From positions 124,001 through 188,000 of the forward strand of contig JAKAWQ010000002.1 of NCBI GenBank assembly GCA_021816925.1: DNA of 64,000 nt, given 5' to 3'. Both the position numbers and the translations under genes were made by a program. The first letter of the stretch is position 1; each line of letters opens with the position of its first letter. Below, in pieces: positions 46,733 through 56,081 of the stretch. The notes under the pieces are model-generated. The model was not told the DNA's origin and searched no databases. It was given only the letters and a program-made list of their open reading frames with translations. The stretch is from Pseudomonadota bacterium. Its GTDB lineage: Bacteria; Pseudomonadota; Alphaproteobacteria; Acetobacterales; Acetobacteraceae.

Positions 46733-48037
46733 ATGAATGAGCCGAGGGCCACGGCCTCGACCGGGCGTTTCTTTGCGGCCCCGCTCGTCGAGACAGATCC
46801 TGAGCTTGCCGAGGCGCTTTCCGCTGAGCTTCAGCGCCAGCAGGAGGGGATCGAGCTAATTGCGAGCGAGAACCTCGTCTCCGCGGCCGTGCTCGAGGCG
46901 CAGGGCAGCGTGCTCACGAACAAATACGCCGAAGGCTATCCCGGGCGGCGCTATTACGGCGGCTGTGCGGCGGTCGATATCGCCGAGGAGCTGGCAATCG
47001 CGCGGGCCTGCAAGCTGTTCGGCTGCGGTTTTGCCAATGTGCAGCCCCACTCCGGCGCGCAGGCCAACCAGGCCGTGTTCCTGGCCCTGCTCAAGCCCGG
47101 GGACACGATCCTCGGTATGAGCCTCGCGGCCGGCGGGCACCTCACGCACGGCGCGGCGCCGAATCTGTCGGGAAAATGGTTCCGCGCGGTGCAATACGGC
47201 GTGCGACGCGAGGACGGGCTCCTCGACTACGAGGAGCTTGAGCGGTTGGCCGAGGCGGAAAGGCCGAAGCTGATCATCGCCGGCGGCTCCGCCTATCCCC
47301 GCTTCATCGATTTTGCTCGTATCCGCCGCGTCGCCGATGCCGTCGGCGCATTTCTCATGGTGGACATGGCGCACTTCGCCGGCCTCGTCGCCGCCGGCCT
47401 CTTCCCGAGCCCGCTGCCGCACGCGCATGTCGTCACCACGACCACACACAAGACGCTGCGCGGCCCGCGCGGGGGAATGATCCTCGGCAACGACCCCGAT
47501 CTCGGCAAGAAGATCAACGCCGCCGTGTTCCCGGGCCTGCAGGGCGGGCCGCTGATGCACGTGATCGCCGCCAAGGCCGCAGCGTTCGGCGAGGCGCTGC
47601 GGCCGGAGTTCCGGCTCTATCAGCGCGCCGTGCAGGAGAATGCGCGGGTGCTTGCCGAGACGCTTGCCTCGCGCGGGCTTGCGATCGTTACCGGGGGCAC
47701 GGACTGCCATTTGCTTCTGGTCGATCTCCGGCCGCGCCGCGTGACAGGCAAGGCCGCCGAGGCGAGCCTCGAGAGCGCGCGCATCACAGCCAACAAGAAC
47801 GCGATCCCCTTCGATCCGGAGAAGCCAACCGTAACTTCCGGCATCCGGCTCGGCAGCCCGGCGGCCACCTCGCGCGGCTTCGCCGCGGCCGAGTTCCGCG
47901 AAGTGGGCACACTGATCGACGACGTGCTCGCCGGACTTGCCGGCGCCAACGACGGGAGCAACGAAGCCGCCGAGCGACGGGTTGCGGAGCGCGTGCTGGC
48001 ACTTTGCCAGAGGTTTCCGATCTATTCCGGGCGCTGA
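46733..48037 (+). CDS. glyA: Serine hydroxymethyltransferase
   Basis: Interconverts serine and glycine with THF. 434 residues from ATG 46733. [48 protein letters not shown] and the PLP lysine in [16 protein letters not shown]. Complete. First gene of the long operon glyA-nrdR-ribD-ribE-ribBA-ribH-nusB-thiL, whose members are 0-20 nt apart or overlapping. Confidence 0.97.
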   Translation: MNEPRATASTGRFFAAPLVETDPELAEALSAELQRQQEGIELIASENLVSAAVLEAQGSVLTNKYAEGYPGRRYYGGCAAVDIAEELAIARACKLFGCGFANVQPHSGAQANQAVFLALLKPGDTILGMSLAAGGHLTHGAAPNLSGKWFRAVQYGVRREDGLLDYEELERLAEAERPKLIIAGGSAYPRFIDFARIRRVADAVGAFLMVDMAHFAGLVAAGLFPSPLPHAHVVTTTTHKTLRGPRGGMILGNDPDLGKKINAAVFPGLQGGPLMHVIAAKAAAFGEALRPEFRLYQRAVQENARVLAETLASRGLAIVTGGTDCHLLLVDLRPRRVTGKAAEASLESARITANKNAIPFDPEKPTVTSGIRLGSPAATSRGFAAAEFREVGTLIDDVLAGLAGANDGSNEAAERRVAERVLALCQRFPIYSGR

Positions 48038-48057
48038 GCCCGGCAAGGCACGAGCCC

Positions 48058-48513
48058 ATGCGTTGCCCGTTCTGCGGCCAGGATGATACGGCGGTGAAGG
48101 ACAGCCGCCCGACGGAGGATGGTGCGGCGATCCGCCGGCGCCGCTCCTGCACTGCCTGCGGCCAGCGCTTCACCACGATCGAGCGCGTGCAGTTGCGCGA
48201 ACTCGTCGTTGTCAAGGCGGACGGGCGGCGCGTGCCCTTCGAGCGCGAGAAGCTCGCCCGCTCGATCCGCATCGCCTTGCGCAAGCGACCGGTGGAGGAG
48301 GAGCGGATCGAACGCATCGTCAACGGCATCGTCCGCAAGCTTGAAGCAAGCGGCGAAACCGACATCCCCTCGAAGCAGGTGGGGGAACTGGTGATGGAAA
48401 CGCTGAAGGAGGTGGACGAGGTTGCCTATGTCCGTTTCGCCAGCGTCTATCGCGACTTCCGGGAGGCCAAGGATTTCGGCGCGTTCGTCGGCGCGCTCGG
48501 CGAGGAGCCGTGA
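48058..48513 (+). CDS. nrdR: Transcriptional repressor NrdR
   Basis: ATP/dATP-sensing repressor of ribonucleotide reductase genes. 151 residues: zinc ribbon [17 protein letters not shown]...[12 protein letters not shown], then the ATP cone ([20 protein letters not shown]). ATG 48058 gives the exact family N-terminus. Ends at the ribD start (TGATG). Confidence 0.97.
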   Translation: MRCPFCGQDDTAVKDSRPTEDGAAIRRRRSCTACGQRFTTIERVQLRELVVVKADGRRVPFEREKLARSIRIALRKRPVEEERIERIVNGIVRKLEASGETDIPSKQVGELVMETLKEVDEVAYVRFASVYRDFREAKDFGAFVGALGEEP

Positions 48514-49616
48514 TGGCGGCGGCCGAAGATCTCGCCCACATGCAGGCGGCCCTGGCGCTGGCGCGTCGCCGCCAGGGCGTCACGTGGCCCAACCCGCCGG
48601 TCGGCTGCGTGCTCGTGCGCGAAGGGCGAGTGGTCGGTTGCGGGGCAACGGCGCCGGGCGGGCGACCGCACGCCGAGACTGTGGCGCTCGCCATGGCAGG
48701 CGGGCGTGCGCGCGGGGCTACGGCGTACGTGACGCTCGAGCCCTGCTGCCATCACGCGCGCACGCCTCCTTGCACCGATGCGCTGATGGTGGCCGGCGTT
48801 GCCCGCGTTGTCGCCGCCCTCTGCGATCCCGATCCGCGCGTCAACGGGAAAGGGCTCGCGCGTCTCGGCGCTGCCGGGGTTTCCGTGGAGGAGGGCCTCT
48901 TGGCCGCCGAGGCCGAAGCAGTCGCGGCAGGGTTCTTCAGCCGCGTGCGCCGCGGCCGGCCGAGCGTGACGTTGAAGCTTGCCTCGACACTCGACGGGCG
49001 CATCGCCACCCGTGACGGGGAAAGCCGGTGGATCACGGGCGAGATGGCGCGCCGGGCGGCGCATGCGTTGCGCGGCCGGCACGACGCCATTCTGGTGGGT
49101 GTCGGGACTGTGCTCGCCGACGATCCAGAGCTCTCCTGCCGCATTCCCGGCTACCGCGCGCGTCCGCTCGTGCGCGTGGTGGCGGACAGTTTCCTCCGCA
49201 CGCCGCCCAAGGCCCGGGTGATCGCGACGGCGCGCGAGACGCCGACCTGGATTCTGCATCGTGCCGATGCCGATGCGGCGCGGGTGGAGGAATTGCGCGA
49301 GCGCGGCGCAAGGCTCTTTCCCGTTCCGCCGGGCATAGCGGGCGTCGATCTCCGTGCCGGGTTCGGCGCGCTGGCCGAAGCGGGGGTGACGGCGGTCTTG
49401 GCCGAGGGTGGTGCTGCGCTCGCGGCCAGCCTGCTCGCGGCCGACCTTGTCGACCGGCTCGTCTGGTTCCATGCGCCGGCCCTGCTCGGGGCCGATGCCT
49501 GGCCGGCGGCTGCGGCGCTCGGCGTCGCGCGGCTCGAGGCCATGCCGCGCTTCCTCCGCCGGCAGAGCGCCGCGCTCGGCGAGGACATGCTGAGCGAATT
49601 CGCGCGGGCGGCCTGA
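48513..49616 (+). CDS. ribD: Riboflavin biosynthesis deaminase/reductase RibD
   Basis: Bifunctional: deaminates then reduces the pyrimidine intermediate of riboflavin synthesis. 367 residues. Deaminase domain (1-145) with zinc ligands in PHAETVAL and PCCHHARTPPC. Reductase domain (from 150) with VTLKLASTLDGRIAT, SRWITGE and AILVGVGTVLADDP. Start is ATG 48513, overlapping the nrdR stop; a GTG at 48510 is possible. Confidence 0.96.
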   Translation: MAAAEDLAHMQAALALARRRQGVTWPNPPVGCVLVREGRVVGCGATAPGGRPHAETVALAMAGGRARGATAYVTLEPCCHHARTPPCTDALMVAGVARVVAALCDPDPRVNGKGLARLGAAGVSVEEGLLAAEAEAVAAGFFSRVRRGRPSVTLKLASTLDGRIATRDGESRWITGEMARRAAHALRGRHDAILVGVGTVLADDPELSCRIPGYRARPLVRVVADSFLRTPPKARVIATARETPTWILHRADADAARVEELRERGARLFPVPPGIAGVDLRAGFGALAEAGVTAVLAEGGAALAASLLAADLVDRLVWFHAPALLGADAWPAAAALGVARLEAMPRFLRRQSAALGEDMLSEFARAA

Positions 49617-49619
49617 GCC

Positions 49620-50219
49620 GTGTTCACCGGCATCATCACCGGGCTCGGAACCGTGCGCACGATCGCCCCGATCGGTGCCGGCCGCGACATGCGGCTTACG
49701 ATCGGCCCAACTTGGCCGGACCCCGCGGCGATCGCGCCAGGAGCCTCGATCGCATGCTCCGGCTGCTGCCTGACCGTGGTCGAGGTGGGTTCTGACCGGT
49801 TCGCCACCGATGTTTCCGCAGAGACCTTGGCGCGAACGACGCTCGGGGACTGGCAGGTCGGCAGCCGGGTCAATCTGGAGCGCAGCCTCCGCCTCGGCGA
49901 CGAGCTTGGCGGGCATCTGGTGTTCGGCCATGTGGACGGTGTGGGCGAGGCCGTGGAAGCGCGGCCGGAGCAGGGCTCGGTCCGCTGGCGCTTCCGAATT
50001 CCGCCGGCGCTCGGGCGCTTCATCGCAGTCAAGGGCAGCATCGCCGTGGACGGGGTTTCGCTCACGGTCAATGAGGTGAGCGGGGAGGGGTTCGCGGTGA
50101 ACATCATCCCACACACCGCCGAGGTGACCCGTTTCGGCTGGCTCGAGCCGGGCGATCGGGTCAATCTGGAGATCGACATGCTCGCCCGTTACGTCGCACG
50201 CCTTGCGGAGAGCCGATGA
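49620..50219 (+). CDS. ribE: Riboflavin synthase alpha chain
   Basis: Dismutates two 6,7-dimethyl-8-ribityllumazine to riboflavin. 199 residues from GTG 49620 (MFTGIITGLGTVRTI is the family start). Two homologous lumazine-binding barrels, each with the conserved GGHLVFGHVDGVG or GVSLTVNEV pattern; CSGCCLTVVE and NIIPHTAEVT are intact. It overlaps ribBA by 4 nt. Confidence 0.96.
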   Translation: MFTGIITGLGTVRTIAPIGAGRDMRLTIGPTWPDPAAIAPGASIACSGCCLTVVEVGSDRFATDVSAETLARTTLGDWQVGSRVNLERSLRLGDELGGHLVFGHVDGVGEAVEARPEQGSVRWRFRIPPALGRFIAVKGSIAVDGVSLTVNEVSGEGFAVNIIPHTAEVTRFGWLEPGDRVNLEIDMLARYVARLAESR

Positions 50220-51367
50220 AGACCGCCGCACTCTCCGATTATCTCGCCCGCACTGAGGAGCTGATCGAAGAGGCGCAGGCCGGCAGGATGTTCATCCTGG
50301 TCGATGACGAGGATCGCGAGAACGAAGGCGATCTGGTGGTTCCGGCGCAGTTCGCCACGCCGGATGCGATCAATTTCATGGCCCGCCACGCGCGCGGGCT
50401 GATCTGCCTGGCACTCGCGCGCGCCCGCGTGGAGCAACTCGGGCTGCCGCTGATGAGCCCCTCGAACCGCTCGCGCCACCAGACCGCCTTCACCGTATCG
50501 ATCGAGGCGCGCGAAGGCGTGACCACGGGAATCTCGGCCGCGGACCGCGCGCATACCATTGCGGTTGCGATCAATCCCGAGAAGGGGCGCGACGATATCA
50601 TCACGCCGGGGCACGTCTTCCCGCTGGTGGCGCGCGAGGGCGGCTCGCTGGTGCGCGCCGGCCACACCGAGGCAGCGGTGGATATCGCGCGGCTGGCCGG
50701 CCTCAATCCCTCGGGCGTGATCTGCGAGATCATGAACGACGATGGCACGATGGCGCGGTTGCCGGATCTCGTCGCAGTTGCGCAACGCTATAATCTGAAG
50801 CTCGGTACGATCGCCGATCTGATCGCCTATCGCCGGCGCACCGAGCGGCTGGTGCGGCGGGTGGCCGAGGGTGTGCTGCAGCACGCCGAGAGCGGCGAGT
50901 GGCGGCTGCTGGTCTATGCGAATACGGTGGAGTATGCTGAGCACCTGGTGCTGCTCAAGGGAGAGCCCGCGGGGCCGCAGCCGGTGATGGTGCGGATGCA
51001 TGCGGTCGATCTCCTGCACGACATGCTGGGCGGCCCCGCCTGGGCGACGTTGCACGGCGCGATGCGGCGGATTGCGGCCGAGGGCCGCGGCGCCGTCGTT
51101 TTGATCCGCGATACGCGTCCGACCGCCCTCTCCGAGCGGGTTCGGGTTGCCGTCGGCAACCCGCGCCACCCTCGGCAACTGCGCGACTATGGCATCGGGG
51201 CACAGATCCTGGTCGATCTCGGCGTGCAGCGGATGATCCTGCTTTCGAACACGCAGCGCACCATCGTCGGCCTCGAGGGCTACGGGCTCGACATCGTCGA
51301 TCAGTTGCCGATCGAGGAGGGCGCCGGACCGTCCGGCGGCGGACCTAACGTTGGCGGCAACGAATGA
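50216..51367 (+). CDS. ribB: 3,4-dihydroxy-2-butanone-4-phosphate synthase fused to a degenerate GTP cyclohydrolase II domain (RibBX type)
   Basis: 383 residues. The RibB domain (1-205) is intact: VDDEDRENEGDLVVPAQ, SRHQTAFTVSIEA, VTTGISAADRAHTI, GHVFPLVAREGG and GHTEAAVDIARLAG. The RibA-like domain (210-375) has the fold pattern PVMVRMHAVDLLHDML but none of the three zinc cysteines of true cyclohydrolases (normally C-x10-C-x-C) and no clear catalytic QEGRG. It should make only dihydroxybutanone phosphate, so a separate ribA is needed elsewhere in the genome. Confidence 0.93.
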   Translation: MKTAALSDYLARTEELIEEAQAGRMFILVDDEDRENEGDLVVPAQFATPDAINFMARHARGLICLALARARVEQLGLPLMSPSNRSRHQTAFTVSIEAREGVTTGISAADRAHTIAVAINPEKGRDDIITPGHVFPLVAREGGSLVRAGHTEAAVDIARLAGLNPSGVICEIMNDDGTMARLPDLVAVAQRYNLKLGTIADLIAYRRRTERLVRRVAEGVLQHAESGEWRLLVYANTVEYAEHLVLLKGEPAGPQPVMVRMHAVDLLHDMLGGPAWATLHGAMRRIAAEGRGAVVLIRDTRPTALSERVRVAVGNPRHPRQLRDYGIGAQILVDLGVQRMILLSNTQRTIVGLEGYGLDIVDQLPIEEGAGPSGGGPNVGGNE

Positions 51368-51858
51368 GCACCGCAGACGCACCCGAGGCGACGGCGTTCA
51401 GGATCGAGGGGCCGCCGCCGCATCTCCTGGTGGTCCGTGCGCCCTATTATCGCGAGGTGGTGGACGCTCTCACCGCCGGTGCCGAACGCATCCTGCGCGG
51501 CTCCGGAGCCACCTTCGAGACTCTGGATGTGGCCGGTGCGTTCGAGCTGGCCCAGGTGATCCGCATCGTGCTGCGCGGCCCAGCACGCCATGACGGGTTC
51601 ATCGCGCTCGGCTGCGTGGTGCGTGGCGAGACCGATCATTACGAGCATATCTGCCGCGAGGCGATGGGCGGGCTGATGCGGGTGGCGCTGCAGTTCGGCT
51701 TGGCACTCGGCACGGGGCTTCTTACCGTGGACCGGCTCGACCAGGCGATCTCCAGGGCGCGTCCGGACGGCCCGAACAAGGGGGCCGAGGCGGCGCGCGC
51801 CGCGTTGCTGCAGATTGCCGCGGCGCGCCGCTTCGGCGCCGAAGCAGGGCGCGGCTGA
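51364..51858 (+). CDS. ribH: 6,7-dimethyl-8-ribityllumazine synthase
   Basis: Joins dihydroxybutanone phosphate and the aminopyrimidine. 164 residues; AGAFELAQVIRI, FIALGCVVRGETDHYEHICREAMGG and LTVDRLDQAISRA (usually LTxENxEQA) are visible. ATG overlaps the ribBA stop (ATGA), and its stop overlaps the nusB ATG. Confidence 0.95.
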   Translation: MSTADAPEATAFRIEGPPPHLLVVRAPYYREVVDALTAGAERILRGSGATFETLDVAGAFELAQVIRIVLRGPARHDGFIALGCVVRGETDHYEHICREAMGGLMRVALQFGLALGTGLLTVDRLDQAISRARPDGPNKGAEAARAALLQIAAARRFGAEAGRG

Positions 51859-52349
51859 TGGTGCGGCCGGGCGTGCGCCGGCGCACCGCGGCGCGGCTTG
51901 CGGCGGTGCAGGCACTCTACCAGAGCGATCAGACGGGCGATGCCGCGGAATCGGTGATCGAGCAGTTCGTGCAGCATCGTCTGGGCCCGGCCGTCGACCG
52001 CGCAGGCTACGAGGAAGGGCGCGTCCCCGAGGCGGAAGTGGCGCTGTTCTCGCGCATCGTGCGCGCGGCCACGCAGGGAGAGGCCGAGCGCGATTCGTTG
52101 CTGGCGCAAGCCCTTCCGGCCGATTGGCCGATCGCGCGGCTCGATCCGGTGTTGCGCGCGCTTTTGCGTGCAGGGCTTGCCGAGCTTGCCATGCCGGACG
52201 GACCGCCGGCGCGCGTGGTGATCAACGAGTACGTGGACGTGGCGCACGGATTCTTCGGCGCGGACGAGCCGCGGCTGGTCAACGCCGTGCTCGACCGGCT
52301 GGGGCGGATGCTCCGTGCGGAGGAATTTGCCGCCCCAGCGGCCGGATGA
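51858..52349 (+). CDS. nusB: Transcription antitermination factor NusB
   Basis: RNA-binding partner of NusE in rRNA antitermination. 163 residues: RRRTAARLAAVQALYQSDQTG at the start, PIARLDPVLRALLRAGLAEL and PARVVINEYVDVAHGFFGADEPRLVNAVLDRL at the end are diagnostic. The ribH-nusB-thiL order is conserved across proteobacteria. Confidence 0.96.
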   Translation: MVRPGVRRRTAARLAAVQALYQSDQTGDAAESVIEQFVQHRLGPAVDRAGYEEGRVPEAEVALFSRIVRAATQGEAERDSLLAQALPADWPIARLDPVLRALLRAGLAELAMPDGPPARVVINEYVDVAHGFFGADEPRLVNAVLDRLGRMLRAEEFAAPAAG

Positions 52350-53299
52350 GCGCGCTTCCGCGCGAGTTTGCGCTGATCGAGCGGTATTTCCGCCCGCTGG
52401 CGGGGCCGGCCGCGCTTGGCCTTGCCGACGACGTCGCAGTGCTGCGACCGCCGCCGGGGACCGACCTCGTGCTCTCGGCCGATGCGATGGTGGCCGGTGT
52501 GCATTTCCTGCCCGCGGATCCGCCGGATTTGGTGGCGCGCAAGCTGCTGCGAGTGAATCTCTCCGACCTTGCCGGCAAAGGAGCGGCGCCGCTCGGCTAC
52601 CTGCTTACGATCGCCGCACCGAGCAGGACCGAGGACGCATGGTTCGAAGCCTTCGCCGCGGGCCTTGCGCTCGACCAGGAGCAGTTCGGCGTGAGCCTCA
52701 TGGGTGGAGACACCTCCGCGACACCAGGCCCGTTCTCGCTCTCGCTCACCATCCTGGGCACGGTGGCGCCGGGCCGCGCGGTGCTAAGGCGCGGCGCAGC
52801 GGCCGGACACGGCGTCTTCGTCAGCGGCACCATCGGCGATGCGGCCCTCGGGCTTGAAGTGCTGCAAGGCCACCTCACCGATCCGTCAGGCCTGCTCGCC
52901 CGGCGCTACCGGCTTCCCGAGCCGCGGCTCGGCTTCCCGCTCGCCGAGTTTGCCGCCGCCGCGATGGATGTCTCGGATGGCCTCGTGCAGGACCTTGGCC
53001 ATCTCTGCCGTGCCGGCGGCGTTGCCGCGGAGATCGATGCGGCCGCGGTGCCGCTCTCGGCGCCGGCGCTTGCCGCCGGCCCGGCTTGGCTCGCGCGCTG
53101 CCTCACCGGCGGAGACGATTACGAGCTGCTGCTGGCCGTTCCGCCCGGGGCCGAGGATCGGCTCGCGGCCGCGACGGCGCGCCTTGCCGTTCCGCTCACG
53201 CGGATCGGGCGCTTCGTCCCCGGCCCGCCGGAGGTGCGCGTCATCGCGCCGGAAGGCGCGCCGATGACATTTTCAAGGCCCGGCTGGAGCCATTTCTGA
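52346..53299 (+). CDS. thiL: Thiamine-monophosphate kinase
   Basis: Phosphorylates thiamine phosphate to the active diphosphate. 317 residues from ATG 52346 (ATGA with nusB). EFALIERYFRPLA, GLADDVAVL, LVLSADAMVAGVHF, NLSDLAGKGAAPLGYL, GGDTSATPGP, MDVSDGLVQDLGH and GGDDYELL, all in family order. Last gene of the glyA operon. Confidence 0.96.
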   Translation: MSALPREFALIERYFRPLAGPAALGLADDVAVLRPPPGTDLVLSADAMVAGVHFLPADPPDLVARKLLRVNLSDLAGKGAAPLGYLLTIAAPSRTEDAWFEAFAAGLALDQEQFGVSLMGGDTSATPGPFSLSLTILGTVAPGRAVLRRGAAAGHGVFVSGTIGDAALGLEVLQGHLTDPSGLLARRYRLPEPRLGFPLAEFAAAAMDVSDGLVQDLGHLCRAGGVAAEIDAAAVPLSAPALAAGPAWLARCLTGGDDYELLLAVPPGAEDRLAAATARLAVPLTRIGRFVPGPPEVRVIAPEGAPMTFSRPGWSHF

Positions 53300-53323
53300 G
53301 CCGGATCTGATCGGTCACGGCGA

Positions 53324-53691
53324 TCAGACCACGCCCGACCGGATCAGCAGGCCCACGATGATCGCCGCGCCGCCAATCGCCCCGGCGGCCCAGCGCAGCC
53401 CCGGGACGGCAGTGACGATCGAGACCGAGGCGAGCAGGATCGCGATCTGCGGCGCGCCCGCGACGCCGGCAAACCAGTGCTCGCGGTGCAATCCGTGAGC
53501 AGCGGCGTGCCCGTGGCGAGCCGCTTTCACCAGCAACCGCTTCAAGCCGTTGCCGCGTGCGGGATTGTCTTGCAGCGCTGCCTGGTCCGTGCGCGCGGCC
53601 TTGATCCGCGCGAGCACGGCAGGGGGGGTCGCATCGGGCAGGCTCTCGGGAATCCGGATCGTGCGCCGGCATGCTCGATCGATTCGCTCAT
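53324..53691 (-). pseudogene. Degenerate DUF4337-like membrane protein gene
   Basis: ATG 53691 opens with MSESIEHA, a DUF4337-like N-terminus, but that frame soon turns to nonsense. A second frame on the same strand carries a family-like C-terminus: TPPAVLARIKAARTDQAALQD, then AAHGLHREHWFAG and a hydrophobic end (QIAILLASVSIVTAV, GAIGGAAIIVGLLI). The first membrane segment expected near the N-terminus is absent. This suggests an internal deletion with frameshift. Family identity is by pattern and is tentative. Confidence 0.45.
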
Positions 53692-54158
53692 GCGGCGGCT
53701 CCGTGCTTTGGGCACCGCAATCTTGGTGCACGTTCGTTTCCGTGGGAATCGAACGTGTTCCGCAATATCGGTTCACACCAATCGGCGATGGGTTTGACCT
53801 ACGTTCTTGTGCGTTGGCGCCGCCGGGGATGGGGCGGCGGGTGGCAGGGCATGGCAGAGGAGCGCTCGCACGAGCGAGGCGAGGGCCGGTCGAGATCGCC
53901 ACGCCGCGACGGGAGGGGGAATGCATGGTGACGACGAGTGTCGGGGTACGCGGCGGGAGCGAAGAGTCCGTCTCATCCGGGGGATGGTATCGGAGCGCCA
54001 TTCACGCGCCCCGACGGGTCCGCACGGGTTTCGGAGGAATCGCGGAGCGACCCCTCGGAGGCATGACAGTGGTCGAAAAACGAAGGCGGTCGCGGGATGA
54101 TCAAGGATCATCCCAGTCACAGCGAATTCGGCCCGGCTCTTCGATGCAAGACGAGGCG
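53692..54158. other. Long intergenic region without a supported gene
   Basis: 467 bp between the broken DUF4337-like gene and the 3' end of the TPR/ATP-grasp gene. A frame at 53925 (MVTTSVGVRGG) has a purine-rich site before it but runs antisense into the TPR gene, with no recognisable domain. A short palindrome GGATGATCAAGGATCATCC lies near 54097-54115. No terminator is evident for the minus-strand TPR gene beyond that hairpin. Confidence 0.45.
54097..54115 (-). terminator. Possible hairpin downstream of the TPR/ATP-grasp gene
   Basis: GGATGATC-AAG-GATCATCC is an 8-bp perfect stem with a 3-base loop, about 45 bp past the stop of the minus-strand gene. There is no clear U-tract, so intrinsic termination is only a possibility. 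Confidence 0.35.
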
Positions 54159-56081
54159 TCACGCCGGCTGACGTTCGCGCCTCGCGTGATCGCGGGTGTT
54201 GCTTTCGGGAGCAATTCCCGGCGACGGACCGCCCCAGCGGCTCACTCTCGTTGCGCCTGAACGGGTCCGGGAGTGAACCAGTGCGCCGAAGGCGTCAAGG
54301 ATTCGTTGCACGGCGGGATTGCGGTAGGCGAACGGCCCTGTCTCGGCCTCCGGATGCACGAGCATGGTGGCGTTCGCCTCGAAGACGAGCACACGCCCGT
54401 CGGGCAAGATCGAGAAGTCGATGCCGGCGAAGTCGAGATCGAGGCGCCGGCCGATAGCCGCGATCGCTGTCATGGCGAGGGCGCCGATCGTGACCTCGGG
54501 ATCTTCGAGAAACGCTTTGTCTTCCTCGGATTTTGCGGGATCGGACAACATGTCCGCGGTGACGTAATGCACCAGCCAATGCCGCGACAACGCAAGATGA
54601 TAGGGATAGGTGTGGCAGTCGATGAAGATGATGCGGTACTTGCGATGCCAACCGTCGGCCGAGCGGTAGGGGCGGAACTCGGCCGCGTACCAGGTTTCTG
54701 CACCGTCGATCGGAATACCGGCAAGTTCGGCTGCGGACGAAACAAGCCGCACACCCGCGCCCCCGTGTGATCCGGCCCGGCGCAACAGGATCGGGAAGGA
54801 AGGGCCCGCGCGGGCCAACCGCTCCCCGATCCCTTCGCCCGGACGCACCCGGGGCTCAAGGCGCAGCACCGCCGGCACGACGATGTTCGGGATGCCCTCC
54901 AAGAGGCCCGCAAGCCGGTCCCGGCGGGTGCGCTCCACGGCCGCCGGAGCGTTGAGCACCGGCTTCCGGCATTGCGCCAGAAAGCGTGCGAGAGGTGCGG
55001 CGGCGGGCAGCGCCGCATCCGGATCGCCGATGCCGTTGAAGACGATGTCGTAGGGCGGAAGCCGTGCGGCATCGTCCGGCCCCGCGTATTCGATGAACCA
55101 CTTGAGGATGGTGCAGCGATGGCGCGGGAAGAGGAATTTTGTCGGCACGTTGCCGCTTTCGGCGGTTGTCGGCATGAGGACGGCAAGGCCCGCCCGTCCG
55201 GCTGCCTCGATGAAGAGGTTCTGCCGCCGGTAGGCCGCATCACGATGCTCGCGGGCCTCGACCGTGCGTCCGTTCGCCCGGCAAATCGCAGCGAGGTTCT
55301 GGTGCGCGACCACCATGGCGGGATCGATCGCAAGCGCCGCCCGATAGCACCGCTCGGCCGCATCCTCCCGACCCGCGAACAGCAGCACAGAGCCGAGGCT
55401 CGCATGCGCTTCCTTGAGCCCGGGATCGATTGCGAGCGCCCTGCCGAGCGCGCGTTCCGCATCGTTGGGTCTCTCCATTTCGGCCAGGCAATTGCCGAGA
55501 TCGAGATGCGCCGCGGCATAGCCGGGCTCGAGCGCGATCGCCCGCTCGTAGGCGGTGATTGCGGCGAGGAATTCATGCAGCGCCTTGGCCACGCGGCCGC
55601 GCAGGAACCAGGCCTCGGCGGCCAACGGGGGCAGAAGCAGCGCGGGATCGCCGATTTTCTCGAGCGCATCCGCGGCCTCTTGGGGACGTCCGCCGGCGAG
55701 CACACCGCGGATAAGGCCGAGCCCGGCGCACAGCGCCTGGGCGAGCTCGCCTGCGAGCCCGGGCTCGTCGGGCGAAAAGGCGAGGGCGGCGCGGTAGGGA
55801 GCAATCGCCGCCAGCACCTCGTTCTGTGCGACGAGCATCCGGCCGAGCGCGATGTGGCCCGCGGCCGTCGCGGGACGCAACGCCACGACCGCGCGCAGGA
55901 GCGCAATGGCCTCTTCCGCAAAGCCCGCCTCGAAGCGGAGCCAGCCCAGGAGATAGAGCGCGGTCGGGTTACCGGGGTTCTGCCCGATGACCCTCCGGTA
56001 CAGGGCCTCGGCCGCCGCGCGATGCCCCGCCTGATGATGGTCGAGGGCCAGCGCGAGCGCGTTTTTGTGGGGCTCGTCCAT
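54159..56081 (-). CDS. TPR protein fused to an ATP-grasp-like domain
   Basis: 640 residues from ATG 56081 (GAGG upstream; TTG 56093 possible). Residues 1-290 hold at least six TPR units (e.g. ALYRRVIGQNPGNPTALYLLGWL, AYERAIALEPGYAAAHLDLGNCL, CYRAALAIDPAMVVAHQNLA). Residues 310-600 look like an ATP-grasp ligase: PILLRRAGSHGGAGVRLV, TWYAAEFRPYRSADGWHRKYRIIFID and the metal-binding FAGIDFSILPDGRVLVFEANATM. The last 40 residues are basic and disordered-looking. ATP-grasp enzymes join a carboxylate to an amine or thiol; the TPR part could hold a partner or peptide. The real substrate is unknown. Confidence 0.8.
   Translation of the reverse strand: MDEPHKNALALALDHHQAGHRAAAEALYRRVIGQNPGNPTALYLLGWLRFEAGFAEEAIALLRAVVALRPATAAGHIALGRMLVAQNEVLAAIAPYRAALAFSPDEPGLAGELAQALCAGLGLIRGVLAGGRPQEAADALEKIGDPALLLPPLAAEAWFLRGRVAKALHEFLAAITAYERAIALEPGYAAAHLDLGNCLAEMERPNDAERALGRALAIDPGLKEAHASLGSVLLFAGREDAAERCYRAALAIDPAMVVAHQNLAAICRANGRTVEAREHRDAAYRRQNLFIEAAGRAGLAVLMPTTAESGNVPTKFLFPRHRCTILKWFIEYAGPDDAARLPPYDIVFNGIGDPDAALPAAAPLARFLAQCRKPVLNAPAAVERTRRDRLAGLLEGIPNIVVPAVLRLEPRVRPGEGIGERLARAGPSFPILLRRAGSHGGAGVRLVSSAAELAGIPIDGAETWYAAEFRPYRSADGWHRKYRIIFIDCHTYPYHLALSRHWLVHYVTADMLSDPAKSEEDKAFLEDPEVTIGALAMTAIAAIGRRLDLDFAGIDFSILPDGRVLVFEANATMLVHPEAETGPFAYRNPAVQRILDAFGALVHSRTRSGATRVSRWGGPSPGIAPESNTRDHARRERQPA

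Noticed and set aside
53925-54260. Frame MVTTSVGVRGG... with a purine-rich upstream site
   Set aside because: It runs antisense into the end of the TPR/ATP-grasp gene, is Arg/Ser-rich without domains, and could not be tied to a precursor peptide.
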